This document shows, one piece after another, positions 54,801 to 61,880 of a stretch of DNA of 63,642 nucleotides; the stretch's first letter is position 1, and each line of letters opens with the position of its first letter. The translations under genes and the position numbers were made by a program. A model generated the notes under the pieces. That model made no database searches, was not told the DNA's origin, and saw nothing but the letters and a program-made list of their open reading frames with translations. Source of the stretch: Deltaproteobacteria bacterium (GTDB lineage: Bacteria; Myxococcota; JADLHZ01); assembly GCA_020848545.1 (NCBI GenBank), contig JADLHZ010000068.1:1-63642 (forward strand), written 5' to 3'.

Positions 54801-55343
54801 TAGCTCGACCCCAGTCGTGCCGAAGAGCCGCGCGTACTTGTAGTCCGTGAATGTCGCGATGCGACCGTCCGGGAGGTAGGCGATGAACTTCGAGATCGTG
54901 TCGCCCACCGGCGCAGGCACGAATTCGACACGCACGAGCTGGGTGATTCCTTCCGGATACCAAAAGTCGTCGGCCGGAGACTTCACCAACGGACCCCACG
55001 GGCTCACGAAACGATCGGAGTCGCTGAAGTCGATTCGTCGATCCGGACGCCAGCGGGTGATCGTGATCGCGCTGCGCCAACCCATGCCCCACTCCGAGAG
55101 GCCGGAATCGGGCGAATAAGTCGGAAAGATGTTGAAGAGGAGATCGCCCTCTTCGTTGGGCACAGTGAAGGGCGCAGGAATCGAGAACACGCCGCGACTC
55201 ATCGCGATCGCGCCCGACGCAATGGAAACCGCGCCGCTGACATTGCCCGCCGCGCTCGGGTCTGTTTGCGCGGCGGCGCTCGATGACAAGCACGCCAGGC
55301 ACGCGGCGATGACCACCGGCCTGATGAAGGCGAGCGTCTTCAT
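48882..55343 (-). CDS. Secreted SpvB/Rhs polymorphic toxin with unknown C-terminal domain
   Basis: The 2,153-residue protein starts at ATG 55343 with a Sec signal (VVIAACLACLSSSAAAQ). Residues ~30-330 match the SpvB/TcB N-terminal domain (PFTVPNEEGDLLF...GWRSAITITRW). FG-GAP/VCBS-like segments follow (DFDGDHALEVLAS, GDINGDGLSDVLS, ~500-700), then a TcB middle region and YD/Rhs repeats (~1000-1800). The Rhs core ends with GLVRLGVRDYDPAIGRFMQPD and NDPANFVDPNG (~1875). A hydrophobic helix (~1892-1920), a Gly/Pro linker and a ~180-residue C-terminal domain of unknown type complete it. The family forms a cocoon that encloses and delivers its toxic tip. The gene overlaps both neighbours by ATGA, placing it in one operon with two lipoproteins and an immunity-like gene. 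Confidence 0.87.
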   Translation of the reverse strand: MKTLAFIRPVVIAACLACLSSSAAAQTDPSAAGNVSGAVSIASGAIAMSRGVFSIPAPFTVPNEEGDLLFNIFPTYSPDSGLSEWGMGWRSAITITRWRPDRRIDFSDSDRFVSPWGPLVKSPADDFWYPEGITQLVRVEFVPAPVGDTISKFIAYLPDGRIATFTDYKYARLFGTTGVELESRFEWSLESVRDALGRTMNVGYRVVDGRRLIDTVEYGGLGENHPYKIKINYGAADPASNTAIATFRGGYQERFSRRVTSIDCFSHATDQPRWSYLLEHDNNATNPAVFYLRSVTKVFRSGARQPPIRYHYRVHGEELASARALLSNELTGFLRGQGIKAAQLLPPRDLQDPGAIYYDEGQDGLVDFVLKTPSADRGSIDPLYRFFVRSRATTALSAFKEARLPWRRPEPNPLVFDFLTGIVPFGPDRVNHMLFAGFGRTVPVAGQQAGQLNPAPKYFGVRHFPTGVLEHDFYAMYEAFSQVPPENTTTSFFEMALGPVLADFDGDHALEVLASRREVIVSRRLGAEFEVDRQPWELDVAPLPPPEDPDDPQKSLVNNFSRKLSLGASPLFWIGDINGDGLSDVLSREIGSGKFFVDYSKPARGMFPAPPVPRMRIAFSGASARVLTGTARLQFFDANKDGLTDILAVFPETTLVPALFLNAGVKEDTQLFNQVTASGLTDAWLTSQNVDDVLAQDLVGDGGNHLLFLFDAADGTPSVFDLPITSPSTGLMIAADDGQGVSYSFDYTYAPPAENVPRRAVVVRQMVASATGEEPRIFQYAFEEPLLHPADLHAVGFQRVTMTENTRSLAVFSKEIVTFANNFDQGDFNTLVPKARRLSGQGAPGIEVVETFSYLPATVRGLPMLRLGAHRSALTKTTIPTFGPPQTVSVYEDDAINGYFEDFCPSKSTHTRSEGLVGSGNTSLITETCYDVTGPGCASVQAPARPPAFEKTIACFPKRVTRYPALAATPKLVSRFAWNERGQLVDVFDGEGSDELHVSHTEYDGDGLVLSVSRPGRGTTSYTYDAEHKPMLASIATVAAKWTCSADPSASACDRDPITSALRSAAVNGVDRRFAYDDQERLVRSWSNALRSSATMPLIELEYQNPTADLLGAVKTKTLVDAATGASRMGIALHSASGRPVAQASAVEGGWAFSSFETHLPGMTTRHVQPQTVTTAPMQIAFADLKNGARVVATSQASAIGLALSEEAQLHEDVVGKVSFKHDVTAAGHVQSVTENDDPLLTTTSTVSAGGAMRSFSDQAGATGRYHADAFGRLAHVELPDDKTHIWICYDSHSRPASIVRFSVKQSDLPADPCSVAAAALGLTVSYTYDPMSGLLRTKSFGVGGVAHRHQIFDYDEHGRVLARVDVGDDGARRDSYLFFYDGRTAQNPAATLPNARGKLSYILGPGFSKSFTFSADGRLEEAIVNTLGERALVSKFEYFADGSPMAETVQVIVPADGAAACLDEGMRRDLFLDGLGRVRQVMVHAGASDRDKLRYGSAANPSPLLADVHYDHLGRVGEIALADGTVFKPKYDDHTLARVGFARNVANGAAGAEVSATVRYGKRGRIESEEQDVVGAHVSRAYEYNAQGFIDTATDTSDDPALEKSFSYNFDAARGDVTKIDGTNTNVPQNVFAAGGSSMKLGSGSKAIDYTMDALGRVVTRKAGTAATVHYLYGANGQLHCASTDAAQCEYQTTDGAWRCGTRAAGTCVAPSNGSGHFEFVYDEGGQRIAKLKDGVWQSSNIGGRVIDSDRLTQPIAIAGVDIGTLSKGELSTLFTDVRGTLVGAPAPSGPSALASPFGARTDGDQPDVSAVSNFIGQPRDADTGLVRLGVRDYDPAIGRFMQPDTLYIESPQLCLGDHVGCNLFSYAGNDPANFVDPNGQFLELILAGGTASVAAAVIVGVAAVAITAVALGYGIDSIVRSVQAAAGAAPPPTPASPGPTAGAPGSPGGGGGAGGVGGAPRAAPGSAADVAALNQVLARADAQNGGTSWLRSAFAAGSNLFRFSTGLNPRFSLYGPNSPVTTEMRTSPAYQTVWQTYVMYAQRTNGGSPVRDTRSVPAPTSMMDQFANPMRFFVGKHTAEFYPIGPRSVRVELWNPTSVTSLGHGIFDPPTPQHPNDYELPHYNTGGPGSDMFQMFIFFETLPDSTTEAPP

Positions 55344-58300
55344 GGGGCACCCCCGAGGATCGCAGCGCAGGTGGGACAACTCTGCTTCACACGCGCAACG
55401 CTCTCAGCCGCTCGCGTCTTGTGAAGTGTCGACAGCTCGCTCTTTCCGCTAACGGTGTAGAGCAGTCCTTCGGGAGTGCATGAAGCGTCGCAGCAGCGCC
55501 CCGTCGCGCACCCGGGCGCGCCGTCGGGATCGTGGCGTGGCCTTGCATCGCCGGCTGGGCAACTATCCTTGGTGCACGGGTCGCCGTCGCTGACGAGCGG
55601 TGGAACGCCGCCGCGACAAACGCCGTCGAAGCAAAGCTCGACGCCGTTGCAACCATCGGTGTCGCCGCAGAACGTCGCATCCGGCGCGGGCTTCAATGTC
55701 TGGGTAGCGGCGTCGCAGACGACGCAAGGATTGCCGCTGTCGTAGGTCTGAGTCCCGCACGTTTGCACTTGGCCGGGGCACACAGGCTGTCCATTGATCA
55801 CAGGGCACACGCAGAAGCCGCCGGCGTCGCAGGTGAGCCCGAAGTTGCAACCGCCGCAGGGGAGGTCGCCGCCGCAGCCATCGGAAATCTGCCCACAGCG
55901 CGAGCCCACGCCCGCCGCCGCGCTCTCGATGCAGATGTGCGGATGCGACTCGACGAGGAGCGTGCTCGTCAGATTTAACACTGCCGCGACCGGATCGAAG
56001 CTCTTCGTGAACCAAGTGCTGAGGTTGTAGGTCGTCGTGCTGTCTAGGCGATCGACAGGGACGCGTGGATCGACCCATGCCGCAGCGAGGAAGTTGCCGC
56101 TGCCATCCACGATCGTCGCCGCGTACGCAGCGAACTGACCGAGCTCCGGCGGCGGCGTACTGGGATCCGAAGAAGGAACGATGTCGTAGCAACCGCGAAG
56201 CAAGAGCGGTGCTGTCGCGGAAGGACACGCTGTGATCGTTTCACCGAAGGGGTAGTAGCAGGCGAGCGGATCGCGATCTGCGTTGTCGTAGTGGCAGACG
56301 CGACAGAGCCCGCCCGGGCTGCCGGCGGGACATGTCGGCCCACCATAAAGCAGCAGCGCCCCGACGCAGGCCTCTGACGTTCCTTGCCCGGTCAGCACGG
56401 GTCTAACGAGGGTCGGGCGAAACTCGGCGGCGTCGAACGTCGCACTGTCGGCAGTCGAGACGACCCAGTCGGCGTTCGTGCGCGCAGGCGCCATGCTTCC
56501 TGCGGCGATGTCGATCGGATCGCTCGTGACTGAGGCCGTGCAGAAGACGCGGAGGGCGACGACGTAGGCGCTGAGGCTGTGAGTGCAGATCGTGACCGAC
56601 CCTGATGACGCATCGACGAACTCATTCGCGGAAACGGGCACCAACAAGACGCTCCCCGTCGGCGTCAGCGTGACCCGGTAGATCCGCAGGCTCTCCAAGC
56701 TTTGCGACGAGAATTCTTCCGCGAGCCCTTGCGAGTACGGAACCTTCATCGTGGTGCAGGGCGTGGTGTCGGAAAACACCGCTGACGGATTGAAGCTGAT
56801 GAGCGGACCGATGGTGACGACGGGCCCGAGCGTAGACGTGACGAAGCTGTTGATCGGAATCGAAGGGTCGACCACGGGCGCATTGAACACGGTCCACTGA
56901 CTCAACGAGCCTGGCGCGATTGTGAGTGAGGCGCCCGCAGCCGCTGGGTCGCTCGCGTTGACGACGACTTCTTGAGTCACGCACGCGCCGCTGACGGGCT
57001 CGCAGACGCTTCCGATTGCGCAGTTGCCGCAATAGGTCGTCGCGCCGCAGCCGTCGGTCATGAGCCCACACTCACGGCCGAACCCCTCACAGGTCGCGGG
57101 CGCGCAGCCGCAGACATTCGGCGCGCCGCCGCCACCGCAGGTCGTGCCGATGTCGCACCCGCCGCAGTCGAGAAAGCCGCCGCAACCATCCTCGGCGAGA
57201 CCGCAGCTGGCGTCGGCGTCCTCACAGGTTCGCGGAGTGCACCCACAGCGGCCGGCAACACCGTCGCCGCCGCAGCTCTGCGGGTCGACACATTCGCCGC
57301 AGTCGAGCTGACCGCCGCAACCGTCGTCGATCTCTCCGCATTCGATGGCCGCGCCGGCGCATGTTCTTGGGGTGCAACCGCACGTGAGCGGCGCCGCAAC
57401 ATCGCCCCCGCACGAGAGCGGTGATTCGCAGCTGCCGCATTCAATCAACCCGCCGCAGCCATCGGTGAGAACGCCGCAGGTCGCCGAAAACTGCTCGCAG
57501 CTCGCCGGCATGCAAGCACACGGCTCGGCGTTGAGGCGCAGCGCAACCGTGACCGGAGTGGCGTCCGGGTCCTCTTCACGGCTCTCAACGCGCAACGAAA
57601 ACGCGTTGCCGGTGACGGGATCGCCTGGCGACGAACCATGCAAGCAGCTCGCGAAGCTAAAGCGCCCTAACGCGATGACTCCGGCCGCACCGGTCGCCGC
57701 GTAGAGGCATTCTTCGCCGATGCTGCCATCGAGCGCTATCTGGAGCGTGACGTTTCCCGCCGGATTGCCTTCCGTGATGACGATATCGGCCGGAATGGAT
57801 ACTTGGATTGGATCGCGAAGCTCCGCGCGCCCTTCGATGCTCGCGTGCGGGTCGAAAGTCTCCGCAGCGCTGAGATCAACTCCGAAGCATTGGTTCTGCG
57901 GCGTGACGCAGCCTCCGCAATTGATGATGCCGCCGCATCCGTCCGAGTAGACGCCGCATGCAATTTCCTCGCACGTGAGCGGCTGGCAAACACACTCGCT
58001 TTGAGGGGCAAGCAAGGTGAGCGCCGCCGCAGTGGAGCCGCTGGCATGATCCCCACCTTGCACCTGGAGAAGGAAGAATCGCGCCGAGACGGCATCGCCA
58101 GCGGAGTGGGAGCTTTGACAATTCTCGAAGACGTACCGTTCACTCCCTCCGGCTTCGTCGCACCTGTACCGGCACTTCACCGGCTTTGCGTCCGGCAATT
58201 CCGCGAAGTCGAAGTCGAGCCAGTGGTTGGCGCACGCGCCGACGACGACCGGAACTTCGCTCGGGATCACGAAGGGGAACGGCTCGCTCAGCGAACGCAC

Positions 58301-58588
58301 CGCGTCGATCCATCGCGTGGGCCGGTATGACCTCTCCGCGACGAGGCGAAGGCTCTCACAGGGTTGGCGTTGGAGCGCGCCCTGGACGACGACAACCGTG
58401 GAGTGGCTTCCTTCGCGTGGGATGTGGGGCGCAGACGCATCTCGGTTCGGCTCGCCCCTAGAGTGGACAGTCTCCGATGGCGACACAGAATCCGCAATCT
58501 GCTCCGGCTCGCTCGATCGTTCACAGGCAGCACATACGAGCAGCGCGATCGCCGAGGCATGGCTGAGCAGACGACATCGTCCTCGCAT
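55340..58588 (-). CDS. Large Cys-rich lipoprotein upstream of the Rhs toxin
   Basis: The 1,082-residue product starts at ATG 58588 behind GGGAGGAG, with a lipobox LVCAAC. Its central part has tandem Cys modules of the type CGCTPRTC-x7-CG-x5-DGCGG-x-LDCGxC, repeated at least five times. A beta-rich ZU5-like stretch follows (ASLTIAPGSLSQW...SLSAYVVAL), and more Cys modules lie near the C-terminus. It overlaps the Rhs gene by ATGA, so it is made with it. I see no enzyme motif. A surface scaffold or assembly partner for the Rhs protein is likely; that is inference. Confidence 0.75.
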   Translation of the reverse strand: MRGRCRLLSHASAIALLVCAACERSSEPEQIADSVSPSETVHSRGEPNRDASAPHIPREGSHSTVVVVQGALQRQPCESLRLVAERSYRPTRWIDAVRSLSEPFPFVIPSEVPVVVGACANHWLDFDFAELPDAKPVKCRYRCDEAGGSERYVFENCQSSHSAGDAVSARFFLLQVQGGDHASGSTAAALTLLAPQSECVCQPLTCEEIACGVYSDGCGGIINCGGCVTPQNQCFGVDLSAAETFDPHASIEGRAELRDPIQVSIPADIVITEGNPAGNVTLQIALDGSIGEECLYAATGAAGVIALGRFSFASCLHGSSPGDPVTGNAFSLRVESREEDPDATPVTVALRLNAEPCACMPASCEQFSATCGVLTDGCGGLIECGSCESPLSCGGDVAAPLTCGCTPRTCAGAAIECGEIDDGCGGQLDCGECVDPQSCGGDGVAGRCGCTPRTCEDADASCGLAEDGCGGFLDCGGCDIGTTCGGGGAPNVCGCAPATCEGFGRECGLMTDGCGATTYCGNCAIGSVCEPVSGACVTQEVVVNASDPAAAGASLTIAPGSLSQWTVFNAPVVDPSIPINSFVTSTLGPVVTIGPLISFNPSAVFSDTTPCTTMKVPYSQGLAEEFSSQSLESLRIYRVTLTPTGSVLLVPVSANEFVDASSGSVTICTHSLSAYVVALRVFCTASVTSDPIDIAAGSMAPARTNADWVVSTADSATFDAAEFRPTLVRPVLTGQGTSEACVGALLLYGGPTCPAGSPGGLCRVCHYDNADRDPLACYYPFGETITACPSATAPLLLRGCYDIVPSSDPSTPPPELGQFAAYAATIVDGSGNFLAAAWVDPRVPVDRLDSTTTYNLSTWFTKSFDPVAAVLNLTSTLLVESHPHICIESAAAGVGSRCGQISDGCGGDLPCGGCNFGLTCDAGGFCVCPVINGQPVCPGQVQTCGTQTYDSGNPCVVCDAATQTLKPAPDATFCGDTDGCNGVELCFDGVCRGGVPPLVSDGDPCTKDSCPAGDARPRHDPDGAPGCATGRCCDASCTPEGLLYTVSGKSELSTLHKTRAAESVARVKQSCPTCAAILGGAP

Positions 58589-58603
58589 GGCTCCTCCCTC
58601 GAC

Positions 58604-60856
58604 TCACTGATTGAAGAGATGACGCGCAACCCGTCCGGTGCAGTTGTTCGTGCACCGATTGTCGTGATCGTCGCAGTCGAGACACTGCGGAATCTGGTCC
58701 GTGTCGGCGTCAATGCAGGTGTTCGGATTTCCGGGATGGCAGAGCGTCGTGCGATCGTCGCAGTCACCTTGCGCTGGAGTGAACCCGTCGCCATCCGTAT
58801 CGAGTAGCTGACAACCCGGTGGCCCCACAGCGAGGAATGCGCTGACGGGAGGGAGCCCAAGCGTGTCGAGCGCTATCGGGACGCCCCACGCGCCCTTGTC
58901 CGTGATCGCGGGCGGCGGTGGAAACGCAAGGACCGGGCCGAAGGAGCCGCGCCCAGGGCAGTTGACGCCCCAGTAATTTCCGAACGCACGCGGCGTTCCC
59001 GGCGGAGAGTTGAGATCCGGCGCGCTCAGCTCTACGGCGAAGCCCGACGCGACATTCAAGCGGTTGCCGCGGAGATCGTTCAACGTGACGATCGGGCTCG
59101 TCGCGCCGACGAGGACGAGCCCGGTGTCGTTGCCGACGATCTGATTGCTACGAACGGTTGCCGTCGAATCCGCCAGCTCGACCCCGGTGCCGCATCCGAA
59201 GCTGATGGTGTTCTCTGCGGCGACGCCGCCGGAGACGTTGCCGAACAAGAGGCCGCCTTGATTGGGAGCGCGAGCGCCGTTGCTGCAATCGACGTGGTTG
59301 CGCCTCGCTTGCACGACGCCCAGGCGCTGCGTGCCGCTCGCGGAAACCGCCCAAGATGTGCGCGCGTCAGGTCGAAACGCATTCTTGAAAATGTCGACGT
59401 CCTTGGTCTCGCCTGCGTCGCCCTGCGCCGTCTGGATGCTGACCCCGGTCATGAGCTGTGTCTTCAGCTCGGAACGAATAGAGCTGCTCCGCAAGTGGCT
59501 CTCGATGCGAACTTGTCCGCCAAGCTCGTTGTCGACGAGTTGCCAGCCGCTGAGCTCGTTCGTCCCGAAGTTGTAGATCGAGTAATTCGTCGAGCCGAGA
59601 CTGGAAACCACGTCGGACTTCCGCACCGTCAGATCGACGTGCCCGAGCGACAGCATGCCGTGCCCAACGAAGCCGACGATGTGGACGTTCTCGATGACGC
59701 CGCCGCTCGGATTCGCCCAGCGAAACGTTTGCAAGCCTGTGAAGTCAATGCCGATGAAGAACGACTCAATCGTGCAATTCTTGATCGATGAAGCGGGCGC
59801 GGCCAGGAGGACCCCCGGCGACGACCCTGGCCAGCCGTTCGCCGTGCCCGCGCCTTTGATTGTGTTGCCCGCACAGTCGAGCTCGTAACCCGATGGGGTC
59901 GGCGGTTCGACGAGGCAAATCGCGAGATCAGGCGGGCAGTAGGTCGGTGTGATCTCGATCGTCTCGAAGACAGGCGTTGTCAGCGTGCATTTGATCGGCC
60001 GGTTGTTCGCGTCGAATGTCGGGGTGCCGATGTCGGCGCACTGCCGCGGCAGATGCTTTGTGCTTCGCTGCGGTTGGATGAACAGCTCGAATGGCGCTTC
60101 CACATCTGTCGTGAACGAGAGGTGCCCGGAGCCGCCGGTTTCCTTGGACATTGGAGGCCCTTCGAGCGAATCGCGATACAGATAGTAGGTTCGGTGCGGC
60201 AACAGACCGCGCACGCGAAGCTCAGTGCCTATCGCCGCGGATAACACGCTCAGGTGTCCGTAAGCAGGCGCGAGGTATGCCGTGAGATCGATGGGCGCCG
60301 AGCTTTCGAGCTCGATGTCGCCGGCTACGAAGTGATCGCCTCGACCGGCGACGCCGCCGCTACTCGAGAAGATCGCGATGTCCGAGAAGTGAGGCACTCT
60401 CGCGCTGATGGTCCTCGCCGCGATGTTGACGGCTGTGGTCTCGAGCCGCTCCCAGACTGTGCTGCCGTGCGATCGTGCGCCGATCCATGCCGCTGATAGA
60501 TCCATCTTTGAGCGATCGTCGAGCCGAATGGTGATATTGGCCGGTGGATCGAAGCGCTCGTTGTTCGGTCCAAAGCGGTAAAGATCGGATCGACCAGGAA
60601 TCGCCGGTTCGGCAACGGCAACGAAGAGCTCCCGCGCCGGCCCGCCGCCAGCCACTTCCAGCGAAGCTTCGCCGCCCCCGCCGGCTTTCGCGGAAATGGT
60701 TCCCCCGTCGGAAGTAATGAGAGCACGAATGGTTGCGTCAGCTGCGTGATCCCCGTGTTGGCAGGCAGACGCGACGACAAGGGTGACGAGGAGAAAGTGT
60801 CCTTCCCGGACAGCTCGCCGCCGCTCGAGTTGCCGCTTGCACCCTTGCGCTGCCAT
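58604..60856 (-). CDS. Lipoprotein with ZU5-like module, beta-helix and MopE motif
   Basis: The 750-residue product starts at ATG 60856 behind GGAGGCAGAG and has a lipobox VASAC (Cys32). Residues ~60-165 form a ZU5-like module (YRFGPNNERFDPPANITI...VPHFSDIAIF) with an HFS triad at 156-158, which in ZU5/GAIN relatives is the autoproteolysis site. Residues ~290-640 are a right-handed parallel beta-helix of NosD type (YELDCAGNTIKG, NCTIESFFIGID, and repeated short V/I-x-N strands). The C-terminus has MopE-like DTDGDGFTPAQGDCDD and DTDQIPQCLDCDDHD. It is the first gene of the operon that ends with the Rhs toxin, only 15 bases from the next gene. Confidence 0.75.
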   Translation of the reverse strand: MAAQGCKRQLERRRAVREGHFLLVTLVVASACQHGDHAADATIRALITSDGGTISAKAGGGGEASLEVAGGGPARELFVAVAEPAIPGRSDLYRFGPNNERFDPPANITIRLDDRSKMDLSAAWIGARSHGSTVWERLETTAVNIAARTISARVPHFSDIAIFSSSGGVAGRGDHFVAGDIELESSAPIDLTAYLAPAYGHLSVLSAAIGTELRVRGLLPHRTYYLYRDSLEGPPMSKETGGSGHLSFTTDVEAPFELFIQPQRSTKHLPRQCADIGTPTFDANNRPIKCTLTTPVFETIEITPTYCPPDLAICLVEPPTPSGYELDCAGNTIKGAGTANGWPGSSPGVLLAAPASSIKNCTIESFFIGIDFTGLQTFRWANPSGGVIENVHIVGFVGHGMLSLGHVDLTVRKSDVVSSLGSTNYSIYNFGTNELSGWQLVDNELGGQVRIESHLRSSSIRSELKTQLMTGVSIQTAQGDAGETKDVDIFKNAFRPDARTSWAVSASGTQRLGVVQARRNHVDCSNGARAPNQGGLLFGNVSGGVAAENTISFGCGTGVELADSTATVRSNQIVGNDTGLVLVGATSPIVTLNDLRGNRLNVASGFAVELSAPDLNSPPGTPRAFGNYWGVNCPGRGSFGPVLAFPPPPAITDKGAWGVPIALDTLGLPPVSAFLAVGPPGCQLLDTDGDGFTPAQGDCDDRTTLCHPGNPNTCIDADTDQIPQCLDCDDHDNRCTNNCTGRVARHLFNQ

Positions 60857-61063
60857 CTCTGCCTCCGCCGTCGACGGGTGCGACCTTCGCGATTACTGCC
60901 GCGACGATCCCCTCGGCTGACCTGGACAGCTCGGAGTGTGGCGGCCGGTTTGAAAAAGCGCCAGTCGATCTTTCCACGATTTCATCAGAGTCGGAGCTTT
61001 GCCGCGCTTTGCACACAAACCGGTCCATGGCGTTGTGCCCGCAGAACGAGCGATATCCTTCGA

Positions 61064-61198
61064 CTGCCCTAGCGATTTCCTTGCCCTGCCCTAGCCATCG
61101 ACCTACCCCGCCCTGAGCAATCGCTCGCGCGGCGAAGGAAAACGATATCCGTACGTAGGAAGTCCCTACGCCGACCTCAGCCAACCCCTACGCCGACC
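61064..61198. promoter_or_regulatory. Two pairs of direct repeats, each spaced 22 bases
   Basis: CTGCCCTAGC occurs at 61064-61073 and 61086-61095; CCCTACGCCGACC occurs at 61164-61176 and 61186-61198. In both pairs the start-to-start spacing is exactly 22 bases, about two helical turns, and all four share the core CCCTA(C)GC. This looks like a regulator-binding array upstream of the toxin operon. Confidence 0.5.
61154..61170. promoter_or_regulatory. Inverted repeat overlapping the direct-repeat array
   Basis: CGTAGG-AAGTC-CCTACG is a perfect 6-base inverted repeat with a 5-base spacer. Its right arm is part of the first CCCTACGCC copy. It could be a dimeric operator. Confidence 0.4.
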
Positions 61199-61272
61199 GA
61201 ACTCTCTCCCTCCGTTTCCCCAACGAATTCGCGACGCCGCCGAACAAAAATCAAAAATCGACATGTCACCGC

Positions 61273-61301
61273 GTTAGTTTTCGGCGCGAGCGGCGACTAA
61301 C
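61273..61301. promoter_or_regulatory. Inverted repeat just upstream of the small plus-strand gene
   Basis: GTTAGT (61273-61278) and ACTAAC (61296-61301) are complementary and 23 bases apart, downstream of an A-rich element. The arms would fall on the same DNA face, as for a dimeric regulator. It lies about 50 bases before ATG 61350. Confidence 0.35.
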
Positions 61302-61349
61302 AGTTGAAGGGCTCGCATGGTGCGGGCTCAAAAACGAAAGGACAGAGGT

Positions 61350-61853
61350 ATGAAGAAGTTGAATTGCGAAGCGTTATTGACGTCCCTGAACCATGTCGTC
61401 GAGCAGATGCCCGAAGGGCTCGCGCGACTCACCCCGGAGGATCGACAGCTCATGCTGTCACCGCGGGTGCGATTCGAAGCGTTCGCCGAGCAGATCGCGG
61501 AGGCAGCGGAGAATGCCGGCGTCGACCTGCCGAAGCGTCCGCTCTCGGCGATGCACGCCGCCATCGCGACGGCGACGGAGGCCGCCCGCATCGAAGAAGT
61601 GCTCGACGTGATGCACAAGCGGGCACAAGACACCGTCACGAAGCATCGTGTCGTCGCGTACCGGATCTTCCTCGCGTACTACCGCGCGCTGCAGGCGATC
61701 GCCGTCGACGACGCCGAGATCGCCGATGCGATCGCGCCCGCGGCCGAGTTGTTCGCGGCGAAGGCGAAGCCGAAGGACAAGCCGATGGACGCGCCTCCGG
61801 CGAACGAGGACGGCGAGCCAACGGTCGTGACGCCGGCGAAAGTGCCTGCATAG
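61350..61853 (+). CDS. Small helical protein of unknown function
   Basis: The 167-residue product starts at ATG 61350, 7 bases after AAAGGA; the ATG at 61317 would add 11 basic residues. It is predicted mostly alpha-helical, soluble and acidic, with a disordered Lys/Pro-rich tail (AAKAKPKDKPMDAPP). No signal peptide, membrane segment or catalytic motif is visible, and I do not recognise a family. It is followed after 27 bases by a lipoprotein gene and diverges from the Rhs-toxin operon. Confidence 0.65.
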   Translation: MKKLNCEALLTSLNHVVEQMPEGLARLTPEDRQLMLSPRVRFEAFAEQIAEAAENAGVDLPKRPLSAMHAAIATATEAARIEEVLDVMHKRAQDTVTKHRVVAYRIFLAYYRALQAIAVDDAEIADAIAPAAELFAAKAKPKDKPMDAPPANEDGEPTVVTPAKVPA

Positions 61854-61880
61854 TCCGCGAGCATCGGCTATATCCCTCCC

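Larger units (their letters stand above)
60857..61349. other. 493-base divergent intergenic region
   Basis: No coding frame is convincing here. The region separates the minus-strand Rhs-toxin operon from a plus-strand gene. It is less GC-rich than its surroundings, contains an A-rich run near 61244-61258, and holds several repeat elements listed separately. It must contain both divergent promoters, which I could not assign confidently. Confidence 0.6.
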
